From Cinclus cinclus (lineage: Eukaryota > Chordata > Aves > Passeriformes > Cinclidae), in assembly GCF_963662255.1 (NCBI RefSeq), contig NC_085046.1, positions 49,119,797-49,183,796 on the forward strand: a stretch of DNA of 64,000 nt, read 5' to 3'. A program made the translations under genes and the position numbers. Positions 1-10,666 of the stretch are shown one piece after another (the stretch's first letter is position 1; every line of letters starts with the position of its first letter). Under the pieces are notes generated by a model. That model was not told where the DNA came from. It searched no databases and worked only from the letters and a program-made list of their open reading frames with translations.

Positions 1-546
1 TATCTTTTATGTGTACCATAGGGACTTTGTTTTTATTTACTGTATACAGGGGTTTAGATTGGGCAGGACTGGCCTGACTGATGGATTTTTGGATGTTGAC
101 TATTTAGGTGGCTTTTGTCAAGTTTGTTTTTTTCTTTTTTGAAGGTTTTTTCACCAAGCGACTTCAGGGTAGTTTTAAGGAGTTTATTGCACTGTTTAAC
201 TTTTTTAGCAGTTGGTGCGTGGTAAGGGATATGATCTATTTATTCAATATCATGTTTTTTGGCTTAGGTGTTGATAAGGCCGTTCTTGAAATGGGTTTCG
301 TTGTTTGACTTAATTTTTTTAGGGGTACCATGCTTTTAAAGGACATGTTTTTCTAGGCCTAAGATGGTGGTTTGGGCAGTAGCATGAGGCACAGGGTAGA
401 TTAATTATTTTGTGGTTGCTTTTACCATAGTTAGTACGTAGCGCTTGCCTTGGCAGGTTTGGGGAAGGGCGATGTAGTTAATTTGCTAGGCTTTCTTTTA
501 CTTGTACTTTGACTATTGTTTACCATATCACAGAGGTTTTACTTGC

Positions 547-1249
547 TGTTGGGGGTTGGTTATTTCCCTTTTCCCTCTGTGGAATTTTCCCCATTGTCAT
601 GCTAAGATACCTATTGACTGGGCCCTGGTGGCAAGGGGGAGGGGAGAGAAGAGGGAAACCCCGCGATATCCAAACATCCAGAAGAGCAGACAGAAGGCTC
701 TGGCTCGGCTCATTTCCCTGCAGAGTTCGGACAAGAAGGACGATCGCCGCCTGAGCCCCATGCCTGCCATCCCAGCATCGGGAGACATCCTCACTGCTGT
801 CGGACCCTGCACTGCTGCCTTCTCGCTTTAACCTGCCATCATCCAGCACTCTGCTGAGCACTGGGATCGACACCATGAGTGGAGGGCTCTCTCCATCTCT
901 CTCTCCCACGTGGGACAACGCTGCCTTCACCCCCAGCCCTCCTGCAGCTCTGCAGGACCCGCCCGCCCCCAGCACCGGGAACTGCAGCTCAGGGAAAAGG
1001 TGCCTGCAGCCAAAAAACACTGGGACTGAGTTACTGTTCTGTTGGTGGCTAATTTCATAGCTGTTGTTGTTCTTGTTTGTCTTGTTAGTTATACTAGTAA
1101 AGAACTGTTATTCCTACCCCAGTATCTTTGCCTGAGAGCTTCCTTAATTTCAAAATCATAATAATCTGTAGGAAGGAAGGATCACATTTTTCAGTTCAAA
1201 GGGAGGCTTCTGCTTTCCTTAGCAAACACCTGTCTTTCAAACCAGGACA
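547..1249 (+). mobile_element. Solo LTR (family A) nested in the ERV
   Basis: The element starts TGTTGGGGG and ends CCAGGACA. It is flanked by a perfect 5-bp target duplication, CTTGC, at 542-546 and 1250-1254. Three more copies of the same LTR family occur in the window (10772-12034 on +; 16729-17430 and 51849-52543 on -). A variant poly-A signal, AGTAAA, lies near 1095. Its GC content is normal, in contrast to the T-rich host ERV. Open frames inside it, including a 109-codon one at 502-831, are LTR sequence and not genes. Confidence 0.93.
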
Positions 1250-1936
1250 CTTGCTTGTTTGATTGTGGCACAGGTCTTACAGTTTTGGATGACTTGTGAG
1301 ATGCTGTTCATAGTAAGGTTTACTTTATGGTTACGGGTTTGTTTCTATGTTGCATTTTTTTATTTTTTTTTATGACCAGCGGCATCATGGGCTCAACGAG
1401 CTAGGAATGGTTATTTTTGTGCTGCTACTTTAAATTTACTTGTGATATTTTTACCTTGGCAGCTTGGTTTACTTGCTTGTTGTTGTGATGCTTTTTATTA
1501 GCTTGACTTTTTGGGTACATGTGCATTTACATGTTGAACTTTTACGGTTAGCTTTTTTACTTGGGTGACAATGTTTTGCTAAATTTTAGTGGCCCAGATG
1601 GGTTTTCTTTTGCGTTGCCAGTTGGCTTTTTTTTAGCGATTTAACTATTTTTACAGAGCATTAATTATTATTCATGAGTCGGTGTAGAGATAGAGCTTTG
1701 GCCATTTTTTCGTTTAGCAATATTTAAAGCCAGTGGGATGGCTTTTAGCTCTGTGACTTGACTCACCTTGTCCCTTGGTAGCTTGTGCAACTTCTCGTGT
1801 AGGGCTTCATACTGTAGCTTTTTATTTTTGGGTAGTGCCTACAATTTGGTAGGAACTATTAGTGAAGAGGGTATATAGTTTTTTAGTTTTTGGTAGCTTA
1901 TTATATGGTGGGGTTTTTTTTGGCATGTGCTATTTG

Positions 1937-1937
<1 letters not shown>

Positions 1938-1967
<30 letters not shown>
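1938..1967 (+). repeat. Poly-T tract (30 T) inside the ERV
   Basis: An uninterrupted run of 30 T (poly-A on the ERV sense strand) lies in the integrase/RNase H remnant. It probably grew by slippage from an A-rich coding stretch and contributes to the frame shifts in this part of pol. Confidence 0.9.
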
Positions 1968-1971
<4 letters not shown>

Positions 1972-2659
1972 AGACAACTTACAAGTTTTACTTTTAGGTT
2001 CGTTTGTAATTATTTCCAGAATTTCAGGGTGATTTGGATTTTTAATACGGGCGTGTTGAGTGATGAGGGCGGTTCACTTGCTTCATGTGGTGTCAGTGGC
2101 ATGATGTGTGGGAGGAACTTTTTTTTTAACATTTAGACCAGTACTAGTAGTTGAGGTGCCAGAAGCAGCTGTGTTTTGGTGCCAATTACTTTAGAGGCTG
2201 CTTGAACTTTTTTATAGGCAGCTAAGATTTTTTTTTTTTGGTGGGAGTGTAGTTGTTTTTAGATTTTTTGTAGCTTCTGCTCTAGAATCTCAGTGGTTGA
2301 CCTTGAGTCTCACCAGGCACCTTCTGCCAAAGGTTCCAGGATAGACCTTGGTTTTCAGCTGCAGAGTAGAGCACGTTCTTTATTTTTGGTTCTGTTCTGA
2401 CTGCACTAAGGGCTACCACATGAGTAATTTTTTGCTTAATCTGGGCAAAGGCTTGCTGTTGTTCAGGGCCCTAGTGGAAATCATTATTTTTGCAGGTAAC
2501 CGGGTAGAGAGGGCTCACAATCTGGCTGTAGTCAGGAATGTGCATTTTTTAAAAGCTTATTGCATTTAGGAAAGCTTGTATTTCTTTTTTGTTGGTAGGT
2601 GGAGACATCGCGGTGATTTTGTTAATTACTTTTGCTGGGATCTGACGACATTCATCTTG
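1950..2659 (-). pseudogene. ERV pol remnant: RT thumb/connection, RNase H and integrase side
   Basis: Reading on the minus strand continues the RT frame below 2660 and carries in-frame stops at 2471-2473 (TAG) and 2282-2284 (TAG). After indels in other frames there are stops at 2133-2135 (TAA), 2083-2085 (TGA) and 2074-2076 (TGA). Each stop falls where a tryptophan (TGG) is common in this class of pol. Lysine-rich runs replace expected acidic or glycine positions. It cannot make protein. Confidence 0.7.
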
Positions 2660-3526
2660 CTATTTGACTTTTAGAAACTGAATTTTTTGAGCTGGTCCTT
2701 TAACCTTATTTTGCTTAATGGCAAAACTAGCTTTTAGCAGAATTTGGATAATCTTTTCTTTTTCAAAGACTTGTTTTGCTGTGCTTCTTTGTATAATGAT
2801 GTTATCAATATACTGTAGATGTTCAGGAGCTTTACCTTTTTCCAGTGCAGCTTGGATCAGTCCATGGCAGATGGTGGGACTGTGCTTCCACCCCTGGGGC
2901 AGTCGGTTCCAGGTGCACTGCACGCCCCTCCCGGTGAAAGCAAACTGAGGCTTGCACTCGGCTGCCAGAGGAATGGAGAAAAATGCATTGGCGATATTGA
3001 TAGTGGTGTACCACTTTGCTGCTTTGGACTTTAGCTTATATTGCAGTTTTAGCATGTCTGGTACAGCAGCGCTCAGCAGTGGAGTCACTTTATTCAATGC
3101 ACAATAGTCCACAGTCAATTGTCATTTTTCATTAGACTTGTGCACAGGCCAGATGGGGCTGTTGAAGGGTGAGTGGGTTTTCCTGACCGCTTTTTGGCTT
3201 TTTAGTTTACGAATTATTTCATGGATGGGAGTCACAGAGTCTCTGTCGGTACGGTATTGCCGACGGTGTACTGTGGTTGTGGCGATTGGTACCTGTTGCT
3301 TTTTAACTTTTAGTAGTCTCACAGCAGAGGGGTTATTTGAGAGACTAGGCAAGGTATTCAGTTTTTTGATGTCTTTTGTTTTTACAGTAGCTATTTCGAA
3401 AGCCCAATGATATTTCTTTGGGTCTTTGAAATACCCATTTCGAAGATAGTCTATGCTGAGGATGCATGGGGCCTCTGGGCCAGTCACGATGGTGTGTTTC
3501 TGCCACCTTTTCCCAGTTAAACTCAC
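2660..3526 (-). pseudogene. ERV protease end and reverse transcriptase core, broken
   Basis: Two stretches, 3526-3125 and 3118-2663, lie in one frame and are separated by a TGA at 3122-3124. The first carries the protease C-terminus and the RT entry (motif FNSPIWPVHKSN). The second carries RT palm features: the LPQGWKHSP motif and a catalytic-box position reading YIDN, where the second catalytic aspartate is replaced by asparagine, a change that should abolish polymerase activity. It ends at a TAG at 2660-2662. Many changes are of the type Glu to Lys, Asp to Asn and Gly to Glu, expected from G-to-A mutation. The fragment is clearly retroviral RT and clearly dead. Confidence 0.88.
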
Positions 3527-4001
3527 TTCAGTCTTTACTACAGTCAGCTGCTGGGACCTTCTTGTTACTTTAGAAATAGATTGACTCTTCTTTTACATAC
3601 TTTATGGCATTAGGGTACTTTGGCCGCCGGTGTCAATTAAAACCTTATGTTTTTGTGGGTCAGATGTGCTAGGCCATTGGATCCACACAGCTTAATAGAT
3701 CTGATTGTCCCTTTCCTCTACCTGGCTAGAGGCAGGGCTTCTTTATTTCTGGTTTTGGTTCACGTTGCTTTCTTTCTGTAAATAGGTTTTTGAGGTTTTT
3801 TTAAGAGGATCAGTTATATCATTATTTTGATACTGTTTGGAGTTCTGTGCATGAGAGACTGGAGCAGCGTTGACTCTAGATGAGCTTGTCGTGTTAGGTG
3901 TCTTTCTTTTTAGTTTACGTACCTGGGCTGCTAAGGAGGAGGTGGGTTTTCCATTTCACTTTCTCATGTCTTTTTTATGCTCTTGAAGGAAAAACCAGAG
4001 G

Positions 4002-5094
4002 TTATCTTGTGGAGTGTGTTTTCTTCCTGTCTGGGAAACCCTGGTTCTTAATGGCAGAGACTCTTGTTGGTTCTAGTGAGATCTGGTAGTTTTTTTTCTT
4101 AAGGTTTTTTTTTAGATTTTGATGGCCTTTTTCAATCAAGCTCCGGACTTGATTAACAAGCCTTGTTTTTATGGATGAGACATGGGTATGAAATGGGGTG
4201 GTGACAATATCCTCATAAATTCTTAGTTTATTCGCCAAGACATCTACTATGTCTTCACTTTTTCTTCATTGCAGCGTTGCTAGGTAACGGGAGTACATTT
4301 CTGGTCCAAGATGTGCAAATCTCAACCACATCTGTGATGTGCACCGGACACAGTCTGGGCTCTTAGGAAATCTTTTATTTTCTGAGAAAATGATTTCCAG
4401 CACAGCCAATTCCCTCAGGCATTGGATACCTTGATTTATTGTGGTCTCTTTTCTTTGGTGCACCTGTAGATCTTTTTTACAAAGGTATTTGTCTTTTACA
4501 TTTGTCAGCAGTCGCCACCAGAGGCTGAGCATTTCTTGGATTTTTCCAATCCCCTGGTTAATGACTACATCTTGGGACAGAGATCTTAGTTGCCTAGCTT
4601 TGCTTTCATTTAGAAGGGTATCATTGGCTGCAGTGTCCCAGATGCAGAGCAGCCAGGTCAGGATGGACTCATTTGTTTGGCGGGTGAATTCCCTTCGCAG
4701 GTCACGCAGTTCACCTAGGGATAGAGAACAAGTGATGATTTCTGGCTTTGTCTCTTCTGTTGGGTGCAAAGATCTTGCCACGTCTTTGTCAGTGACTATG
4801 CAAACTGATTTGCTCTTTGATTTCTTTTTCTGAACAGGGGCAACTGCTACTGGTCTGGCCTGTTTTGGGTTGGTGACGGTTTGTGAGGAGATGCTGATGG
4901 CGATTTTGGTTCCTTTCTCCTGGGTCACAGTCTGTGTAGAGACAGACACTGTTGTTTTGCTCTTGGCTTTTTTTTCCTCTGTGACAGTCTGCATAGATAC
5001 GGACATTGTTGCTTTGTGTTTGGTTCTTTTTTTCTTTGTGACACTGTGCAGACATGGACACAGTTGATTTGGTTTTTTTTTTCCTCTTCTTCAA
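4002..5094 (-). pseudogene. ERV gag remnant with an N-terminal tandem repeat
   Basis: The longest open stretch (5006-4266, 246 codons) continues in another frame at 4238-4002 after a break near 4265. The C-terminal two thirds are helical and Trp/Arg-rich (for example SLGELRDLRREFTRQ, SQMWLRFAHLGPEMYSRY), matching the gag capsid-like region of common passerine ERVs as I remember them. The N-terminal part is a run of 17-19-residue repeats with a QTVT core (see the repeat entry). A short deletion in the first repeat unit shifts the frame near 5040. Lysine is abundant, in keeping with the editing pattern in pol. It is not expected to be functional. Confidence 0.75.
4873..5090 (-). repeat. Tandem 51-57-bp repeat at the start of ERV gag, four units
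   Basis: On the + strand, units begin with GTGAC/GTCAC at 4873, 4924, 4981 and 5038, a spacing of 51, 57 and 57 bp. On the coding (-) strand each unit encodes about 17-19 residues with a core of Ser-x-Gln-Thr-Val-Thr followed by a Lys-rich spacer. The unit nearest the leader has a small deletion and is out of frame with the rest. Confidence 0.85.
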
Positions 5095-5589
5095 GAATAT
5101 GCTGCACTACACTATGTAGTTTTTTGTTTTTAAGCATGTTGCAGGCTGTGTAGAGGAGACAAAGCAGAACTAACAACAACATTATGCTGTCCGTGGTATT
5201 CAGAGAGAACTCAACATTTTCAAAAACTTCTGTGCCATGCCTGAAAGATTGGAAAAAATTATTCTTTTCCTCTCCCCCCAGGGGCTGGGTGCAATTTTTG
5301 AGACCTTACATGTAGCAACTTAGACTAGGACAAACAAAGTTGAGTATATATTTTGAATGATGTTCATTGCCTTAGAGGTTATTATGTAATAGACATAATA
5401 GACTAATAAAGCAATTTTTATACCATACCTTGGTCTACACAGGAGCATTACAACCGACAGATAGTTCCCCATGTGTGGAAAAATATAGAGAGTAAGATAT
5501 AAAACCCACGTAAGCATGTTGAGAATCATGGCGAATAGGTGGCTTCCACAATTCAAAATTGTAATGCTGACTTTTCTTAGTACCTTCAT

Positions 5590-5607
5590 GCCCCATGTTG
5601 GGCACCA
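5590..5607 (-). other. Retroviral primer binding site, tRNA-Lys(1,2) type
   Basis: The minus strand reads TGGTGCCCAACATGGGGC just inside the 5' LTR. It matches the primer site complementary to the 3' end of tRNA-Lys1,2 at 16 of 18 positions. Both mismatches are CpG transitions (C to T and G to A), as expected of an old methylated insertion. Five bases separate it from the LTR end. Confidence 0.8.
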
Positions 5608-5612
5608 ATAAA

Positions 5613-6215
5613 TGTACTGCTTTGAAAAGCAAAACCAGTGAGATTTCAAGTCAGTAATACAAGTTTTAATAGGGAAAAGAAAAAGGAAAAATAAAATACG
5701 TGCAATAATAAAAAAGCAAAAACACTGACAGAGTCAGAATACAACCTGATACTATGTCAGTCAGGGTGTTGGTGCAGCCTGAATAAATGGTGGCTACAGT
5801 CCTCCTGGATTACAGATGTGGTTCAGCTGAAGCAGTGGTATTGTAGAAGGTGCAGTTTTCCTCCAAAGGGTCTAGCGATTATGTGGACAAAAAGGCTGGT
5901 TCTTCCTCTGGAATCCAGTGGAAAAAGGCTGCTTTGGCGTTATAAACCTCCGTTTTTATTTAGGTAGGAAAGGCTTGGTTCCTCCTCCTGGCTGGAGCAT
6001 CACCCAATGGGATGATGTAATCTTACCAGTTATACAGTAGGACTCAATGGCCCATTAACAGAAGATACTTCCCACAGAGATAAGGATGATCACCCTTCTC
6101 AGTTATACAGTAGGACTCAATGGGCCATCAACAGAAGACATTTCCCACAGAGATAAGGATGATCACTCTTCTCAGATGGTAGTAGAATATATATCTTGTA
6201 ATGTAAACCAGGACA
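5613..6215 (-). mobile_element. 5' LTR (family B) of the minus-strand ERV
   Basis: On the minus strand the LTR begins TGTCCTGGTTTAC (right end, 6215) and ends in GTACA (left end, 5613), five bases from the primer site. The right flank, 6216-6220, is CCTTA; the matching target duplication would lie beyond the left window edge. The U3 carries a tandem 73-bp duplication (6028-6173). The same U3 family recurs in the mosaic LTR at 55045-57336. Confidence 0.88.
6028..6173 (-). repeat. Two 73-bp direct repeats in the ERV U3
   Basis: Units 6028-6100 and 6101-6173 abut exactly and differ at only a few positions. Each contains AGTTATACAG and GATAAGGATGATCAC. Directly repeated U3 segments are typical of retroviral enhancers; the enhancer role here is inference. 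Confidence 0.9.
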
Positions 6216-7111
6216 CCTTACAAGAATATTAGCTATTACAGCACAGCCTAGAATTTTCCTCAAGTCTCAGCAGATTTCAGAAATATACCATATTACTGAT
6301 CACATAATGATAGAACCTGTGCTTGTTAATCTTATACCACAGAAACATGAACAAACAGCTCTTCACTGTCTCACATAATGATTTGTAGTACTGGATCTTT
6401 ATATTAAGCACCATGGCATTGCTAGAGTGCTTTCATATATCCTATTAAAAATGTTATTATTTTTACTGCTTAGACTATCCATGTCACTGTAGTTCTAGAA
6501 GATTCACAAAGTTGAAGAGCTTGTGGAGACAGCAGGAGCTTGTAGTTCAGTAGGAAATACGCTATTAAAAATATGTTTCCCAAAAGCTGAAGATCAGAAT
6601 TAGTTCAAGATCTGTGAATACAAATATGAAATGTTTTTTCACCATGTATTGCATAAAACTGCTTTTAATTAGCTATATTACCATAGTACTGTATGTTAGG
6701 GTGTGGCCATGCTCTACCTCCTGATACACAAGAAACAATTATTACAGATGTAATTGTCCTGAAAGAAAGCAAACCATAGATGTGCAGTGCTATAGGTTTA
6801 CTGATACAAGTCAGGTGAGTAGGCCCCAAAATGGGCACTTCTACTCTGAATGAGAGGATTTGTGAGGATGTAAGTTTATACCCTGTTTCCCCTCTATTGG
6901 CAATGGGGCAACTATGCATAAGAAGAGGATGTAATACAGAATATAATTGTAATTTAATCCTGGGCAGATTGTACTGATTACAGCTATGTGCTGAACCTGA
7001 CATTGCATATAATTTTCTGAAAAATCCAAAGTCATGCATGAGTGTTTGACTTAGATTAAGGCATGAAAAATCTGAAATCAACAGATTTAATTGCCAGGTT
7101 TATGGTGGGCT
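6216..7111. other. Intergenic DNA, no gene seen
   Basis: Single-copy, AT-rich DNA between the ERV and a CR1 tail. A 138-codon open frame at 6665-7081 on the minus strand has no recognisable domain, no CpG promoter and no splice context. I do not regard it as a gene. Confidence 0.6.
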
Positions 7112-7256
7112 GTTAAAAAAAGTTTAGAGCCTTCCAGGCTGGATGGGGCTTTGAACAACCAGTTCTAGTGGTGTCCTTGCCCATGGCAGGAGGGTTGGAG
7201 CAAGATGATCTTTAAAGTCCCTTCCAATCCAAACCATTCTAGGATTCTATAGTTCT
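7112..7256 (+). mobile_element. CR1 LINE 3' end
   Basis: This has the characteristic CR1 terminal sequence: GGCTGGATGGGGCTTTGA, then GATGATCTTTAAAGTCCCTTCC, ending with the degenerate ATTCTAGGATTCTAT tail. It is a 5'-truncated copy of about 145 bp. Confidence 0.9.
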
Positions 7257-10200
7257 GAGCTTTTTGAAATGAAATAAGGTTTACTCTGATTTCATTCAGC
7301 GTTGAACCACTGATAATACTTATTAAATCATTAGTTCTACTTTACATATATAAATTATGGAGTTTTAAATAATTTTGACCCTTAGAAATGCAAAACAAAG
7401 GACCTGCCATATTGCATTAAAACCATATTCAAAAATCAAACGTCTGCTTTTTGTGGTAATGGACTAGATTTTCCCTTACTCTGCACTTACTCTTGCTAGA
7501 ACATTTCTTTGAAGTGTTGTATGATTTCAGAAGTCCCAATAGGAGATGGGTGGTGTTCTAATGTTATCACATCTTTAATTATATGTTAAAAGAAGAAATG
7601 ATTCATGACCTTGAAACAGAAGAGTTTTGCAGTATAGCTTTCGCCTAACTAGGCTGTGTTTTTATTTCTTCTATTTTTAAAATAATAAATAACTGAACCT
7701 AAGTATATGATTCCTTATTCATTCTGGAAGAGAAAATTATTTTCTTTTACAAATTGCTCTAACAAGCTTTGATTAAGCTAACCCTTAAGATCTGAAAGTC
7801 ACAAAGGTTTCACTTAAAGTCTGTATTAGTAAGTAATGCAAATATCAATTGTGGAAAATAACAAATTAGATAAAAGATACTTGGGTAACTTAGAATCTCT
7901 TAATTATCGCATATTAGGGTATGCCTAAAACAGCTGCTTCAGTTTATTCACTTTAAAACATTGCTTGCTTTATTTAAAGCATTGTATTTCATATTTTATA
8001 AAGAATTTTGTTTGACTATGTCATCAATTCAATCCAGATACTTTTTGAACCAGAAGACAGAGTAGCCTTCAAAGAGACAGAAATTATTATTTGTCCTTTG
8101 TTGGTATTTTGTGATATGTAATTAAATTTTTATTAGTTTTGTCTATATATTCAGTGCAAGAAAATCAACTTTTTCTGTTTATTACACTACAATTAAAAGA
8201 CTTGGCTTGAAAACTGCTTGTATAATTTAAAGACTGCTAAGTATATTAATTACATTGAAGATGTGGAAGAAATTAAATTTGGTTTAATTTTGGAAGATTC
8301 TAAGTCATCTTTGACGTAGCCGGTACTTCAATTGTATTATCTACTCTGAAATCACTCATAAAGTATTCAAATAGAAAGAATTTTACATAGTTTGCAATAC
8401 ATCTGGATGGAGGTAGGTAATTAGGTAGTCAATCATTATGCAGAATAATGCTTGCTAGTACAAAGACATCACTTCTTGCTACATGGAACAAACAGAAATA
8501 AAAAAGATCCCAACAGAAATACCTCTACTTGGTAAATTTCTCTAAAAAACACTGCTGAAATTAATTTGTCATTTAACTGATGCTTTATATAGCAACTGAG
8601 GGTTCACAGGATTACCACTAAGTAATCCTCTCTATTGGCAGTGAAGTTTTTCTTTCAACATTTCAGATGGGGAAGAGCCTGTAATTTTCTGTTCAATTAT
8701 CTAGAACTCCTTTACTGTACAAAACAGCGTTTTTTTGAGAAGACGGCAAAATAAATTTTGTCCCTCTTGTGGGCTGTGTGCTTGTGCACTAGCAGAGAAA
8801 AGCATGTTTAAAAGGTGCTCATCTGTGGAGTGGGAAGCATCTGCCCTTTGGCTGGAGGCATGTGCCTCTACTCCTATGCCTGTAGCAATGGCTGCCAAAG
8901 AAGCAGCTCAGCTCTTTGCTCGCTCAACAGGTTATTTGCCACCTGCTCACTAATCCAGGTAAGGAATGTGCTCTTCCCACTCATTAAAGGGTGTGACGGG
9001 TTTTAAACCAAGGTGAATGGAAAGCCAGACATACTTTTGACTATGCTCATGCAGCCGATCCTCTGTATATCTGCATCTTTGCATATTGCCACTGTTACTG
9101 CACACATGGAATCTATTCTGTGAAAGCACCTTGTAGTCAGGAGAAGGAATTTGTCATTCTGCTCTGAACAGAGTAGAATCACTCTGCTGGAAGATACTAG
9201 GAGATGACAACAGGAATCAAGGCCTAATTTTAGGTTCAAAAGGGATAACAAGCATGTAAGGAGGAAAGCAAGGATGTGATTTAAAAGCTATCAATTCAAA
9301 GTTCCTCCTTATAATGTGAGAATTGAAGGAATGAATGAATCATTCCCCAGGAACAAGGTTCGGGAAGCACAGCTGTAGTCCTTATTCACTGGAAACAATA
9401 CACTCCAGTGCAAAACACTCTGAGACCTTACAAAAAATGAGAAGATAAACAAAAGATGGAAGATGCTGAGCTGTTGTTCCATGGTCCATACAGGGAGGAG
9501 TTTATGACTTTTCCCATTTTAAAACACGTCCTTAACACACATGCTGATGGGTTTACAAAGAGCCACCTCTAATAACTTCTGAAAGCTGAAAGTCCTCACG
9601 TCCTGCTGTTAAACCTGTCCATAATATGCGGTTTTTATCTTACACTTTCCTAATACAATGAATAGGAACAAGGCTTCTCTGTTAAATAGTGTAACAAATG
9701 CCAGGCAGCTCTTTTGAAAAGTTGGATTTGACTACAAAAATCTGGAGATAAAGAAATGGCAACAGGATTTCCTGACTATACTGTCAGAGGATTCCTCCTA
9801 AAGATGTTTGCTTGGCAATGTTCAAAGGAGAAATTACAGACAAACTTGTGCTAGTGTAATCTGAAAATAAATAAAATGCAAAAAAATGTTCAGTCTTCTA
9901 TTTCATTGTTCTCCTGGCTGTATTAAAATGTGTGTGGCACAAGCAGGCAACAAAATGAAGCATTAATAGTGTGCTTTTGAATAAAGAAAATTGAAAGAAT
10001 GACTTGATGAAGGGCATTTTTTTTACAATACTTGCCTTTTTCTATTTATTTTTTTTCCATCAGGGGAGATAACTGTGGCTTACACTGTTTCTCATTGTAG
10101 GACGTTCACAGGACCTCCCATTGTCTGACTCAGACATTAAAGAGAAATGTTTGAGAGACACTGGATGAGTCAGTTTGTGGTATGACACTGCACTTCAGTC

Positions 10201-10616
10201 AACACCTTTGCAAAAGTTACATAAATTAGGGTAGATTTCAATGTACCATTTGTCATATATGATTAATCCTGGCATAAAGTAGCTGGACAGCACTTGACTA
10301 ATGCTACTATGTAAACCTTACAGTAAGAAATTTATCATGCAAATTATATTTTACAGGCTCATTAGTTTATCCCTAATACTTACTTCATGGATTTCCTCTG
10401 CAGGTCCAGAAAGTTCTTGGTGTCATATACACAAGACTGAAATTTTTGTAATGAGTCCCTTAAGTAGTATTTCCTTCTGTAGAGTACAGCATTCAGCTGA
10501 CTTGTACATGCAATTTCCCTTCAGGCTGATGTATAAACTACAGTGTTGCATTCCTTTCAAACTAGTAATTTGGTAGACCTAGGTACTTAACACTGTTTCC
10601 TTTCCTTTCCTTTCAG
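7257..10616. other. Intergenic DNA, no gene seen
   Basis: AT-rich single-copy sequence. The short open frames here (for example 8701-8953 and 9003-9251) have no family signature and lie on opposing strands, as expected by chance. No repeat family or RNA gene was recognised. Confidence 0.55.
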
Positions 10617-10666
10617 ATACAGAGCTGGTGGCATACACAAATAAGATAATTCAAGGAATTCATGAG
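10617..10666 (+). other. Candidate orphan coding exon (50 bp), weak
   Basis: A strong polypyrimidine tract and acceptor (TTTCCTTTCCTTTCAG) is followed by 50 bp open in the frame giving TELVAYTNKIIQGIHE, then by a near-consensus donor, GAG|GTAGGT. The reading frame enters with two bases of a split codon and leaves on a codon boundary. I do not recognise the peptide, and no neighbouring exon was found, so this may be a chance match or a relic. Confidence 0.2.

Larger units (their letters stand above)
1..5612 (-). mobile_element. Internal region of a degraded, hypermutated ERV (gag-pol)
   Basis: This is the internal part of a minus-strand endogenous retrovirus. In element order (right to left) it shows a primer binding site (5590-5607), a leader, gag (about 5090-4000), a protease end (about 3700-3450), reverse transcriptase (about 3400-2660) and RNase H/integrase remnants running off the window at 1. 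The 3' LTR lies to the left of the window. The sense strand is very A-rich and G-poor (T-rich on the + strand), and the pol line is broken by TAG/TGA/TAA codons plus a few indels, so it cannot code. A solo LTR (547-1249) is inserted in the opposite orientation. The RT motif order and LTR ends suggest an ERV-L-like (class III) element, but the class call is from memory of family features. Confidence 0.85.

Noticed and set aside
502..1060. 109-166-codon open frames near 0.5-1.0 kb
   Set aside because: They are shared by the other family A LTR copies (for example 17101-17490) and lie wholly inside a solo LTR with target duplications.
4272..4290. X-box-like GTTGCTAGGTAAC as an RFX regulatory site
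   Set aside because: It lies in the gag remnant and encodes the end of the capsid-like segment; there is no supporting context.
5320..5649. 109-codon minus-strand frame near the ERV leader
   Set aside because: It spans the primer site and LTR border, so it cannot be a separate gene.
6665..7081. 138-codon minus-strand frame
   Set aside because: No homology recognised, no promoter, no conserved motif; its length is within chance in AT-rich DNA with many short frames.
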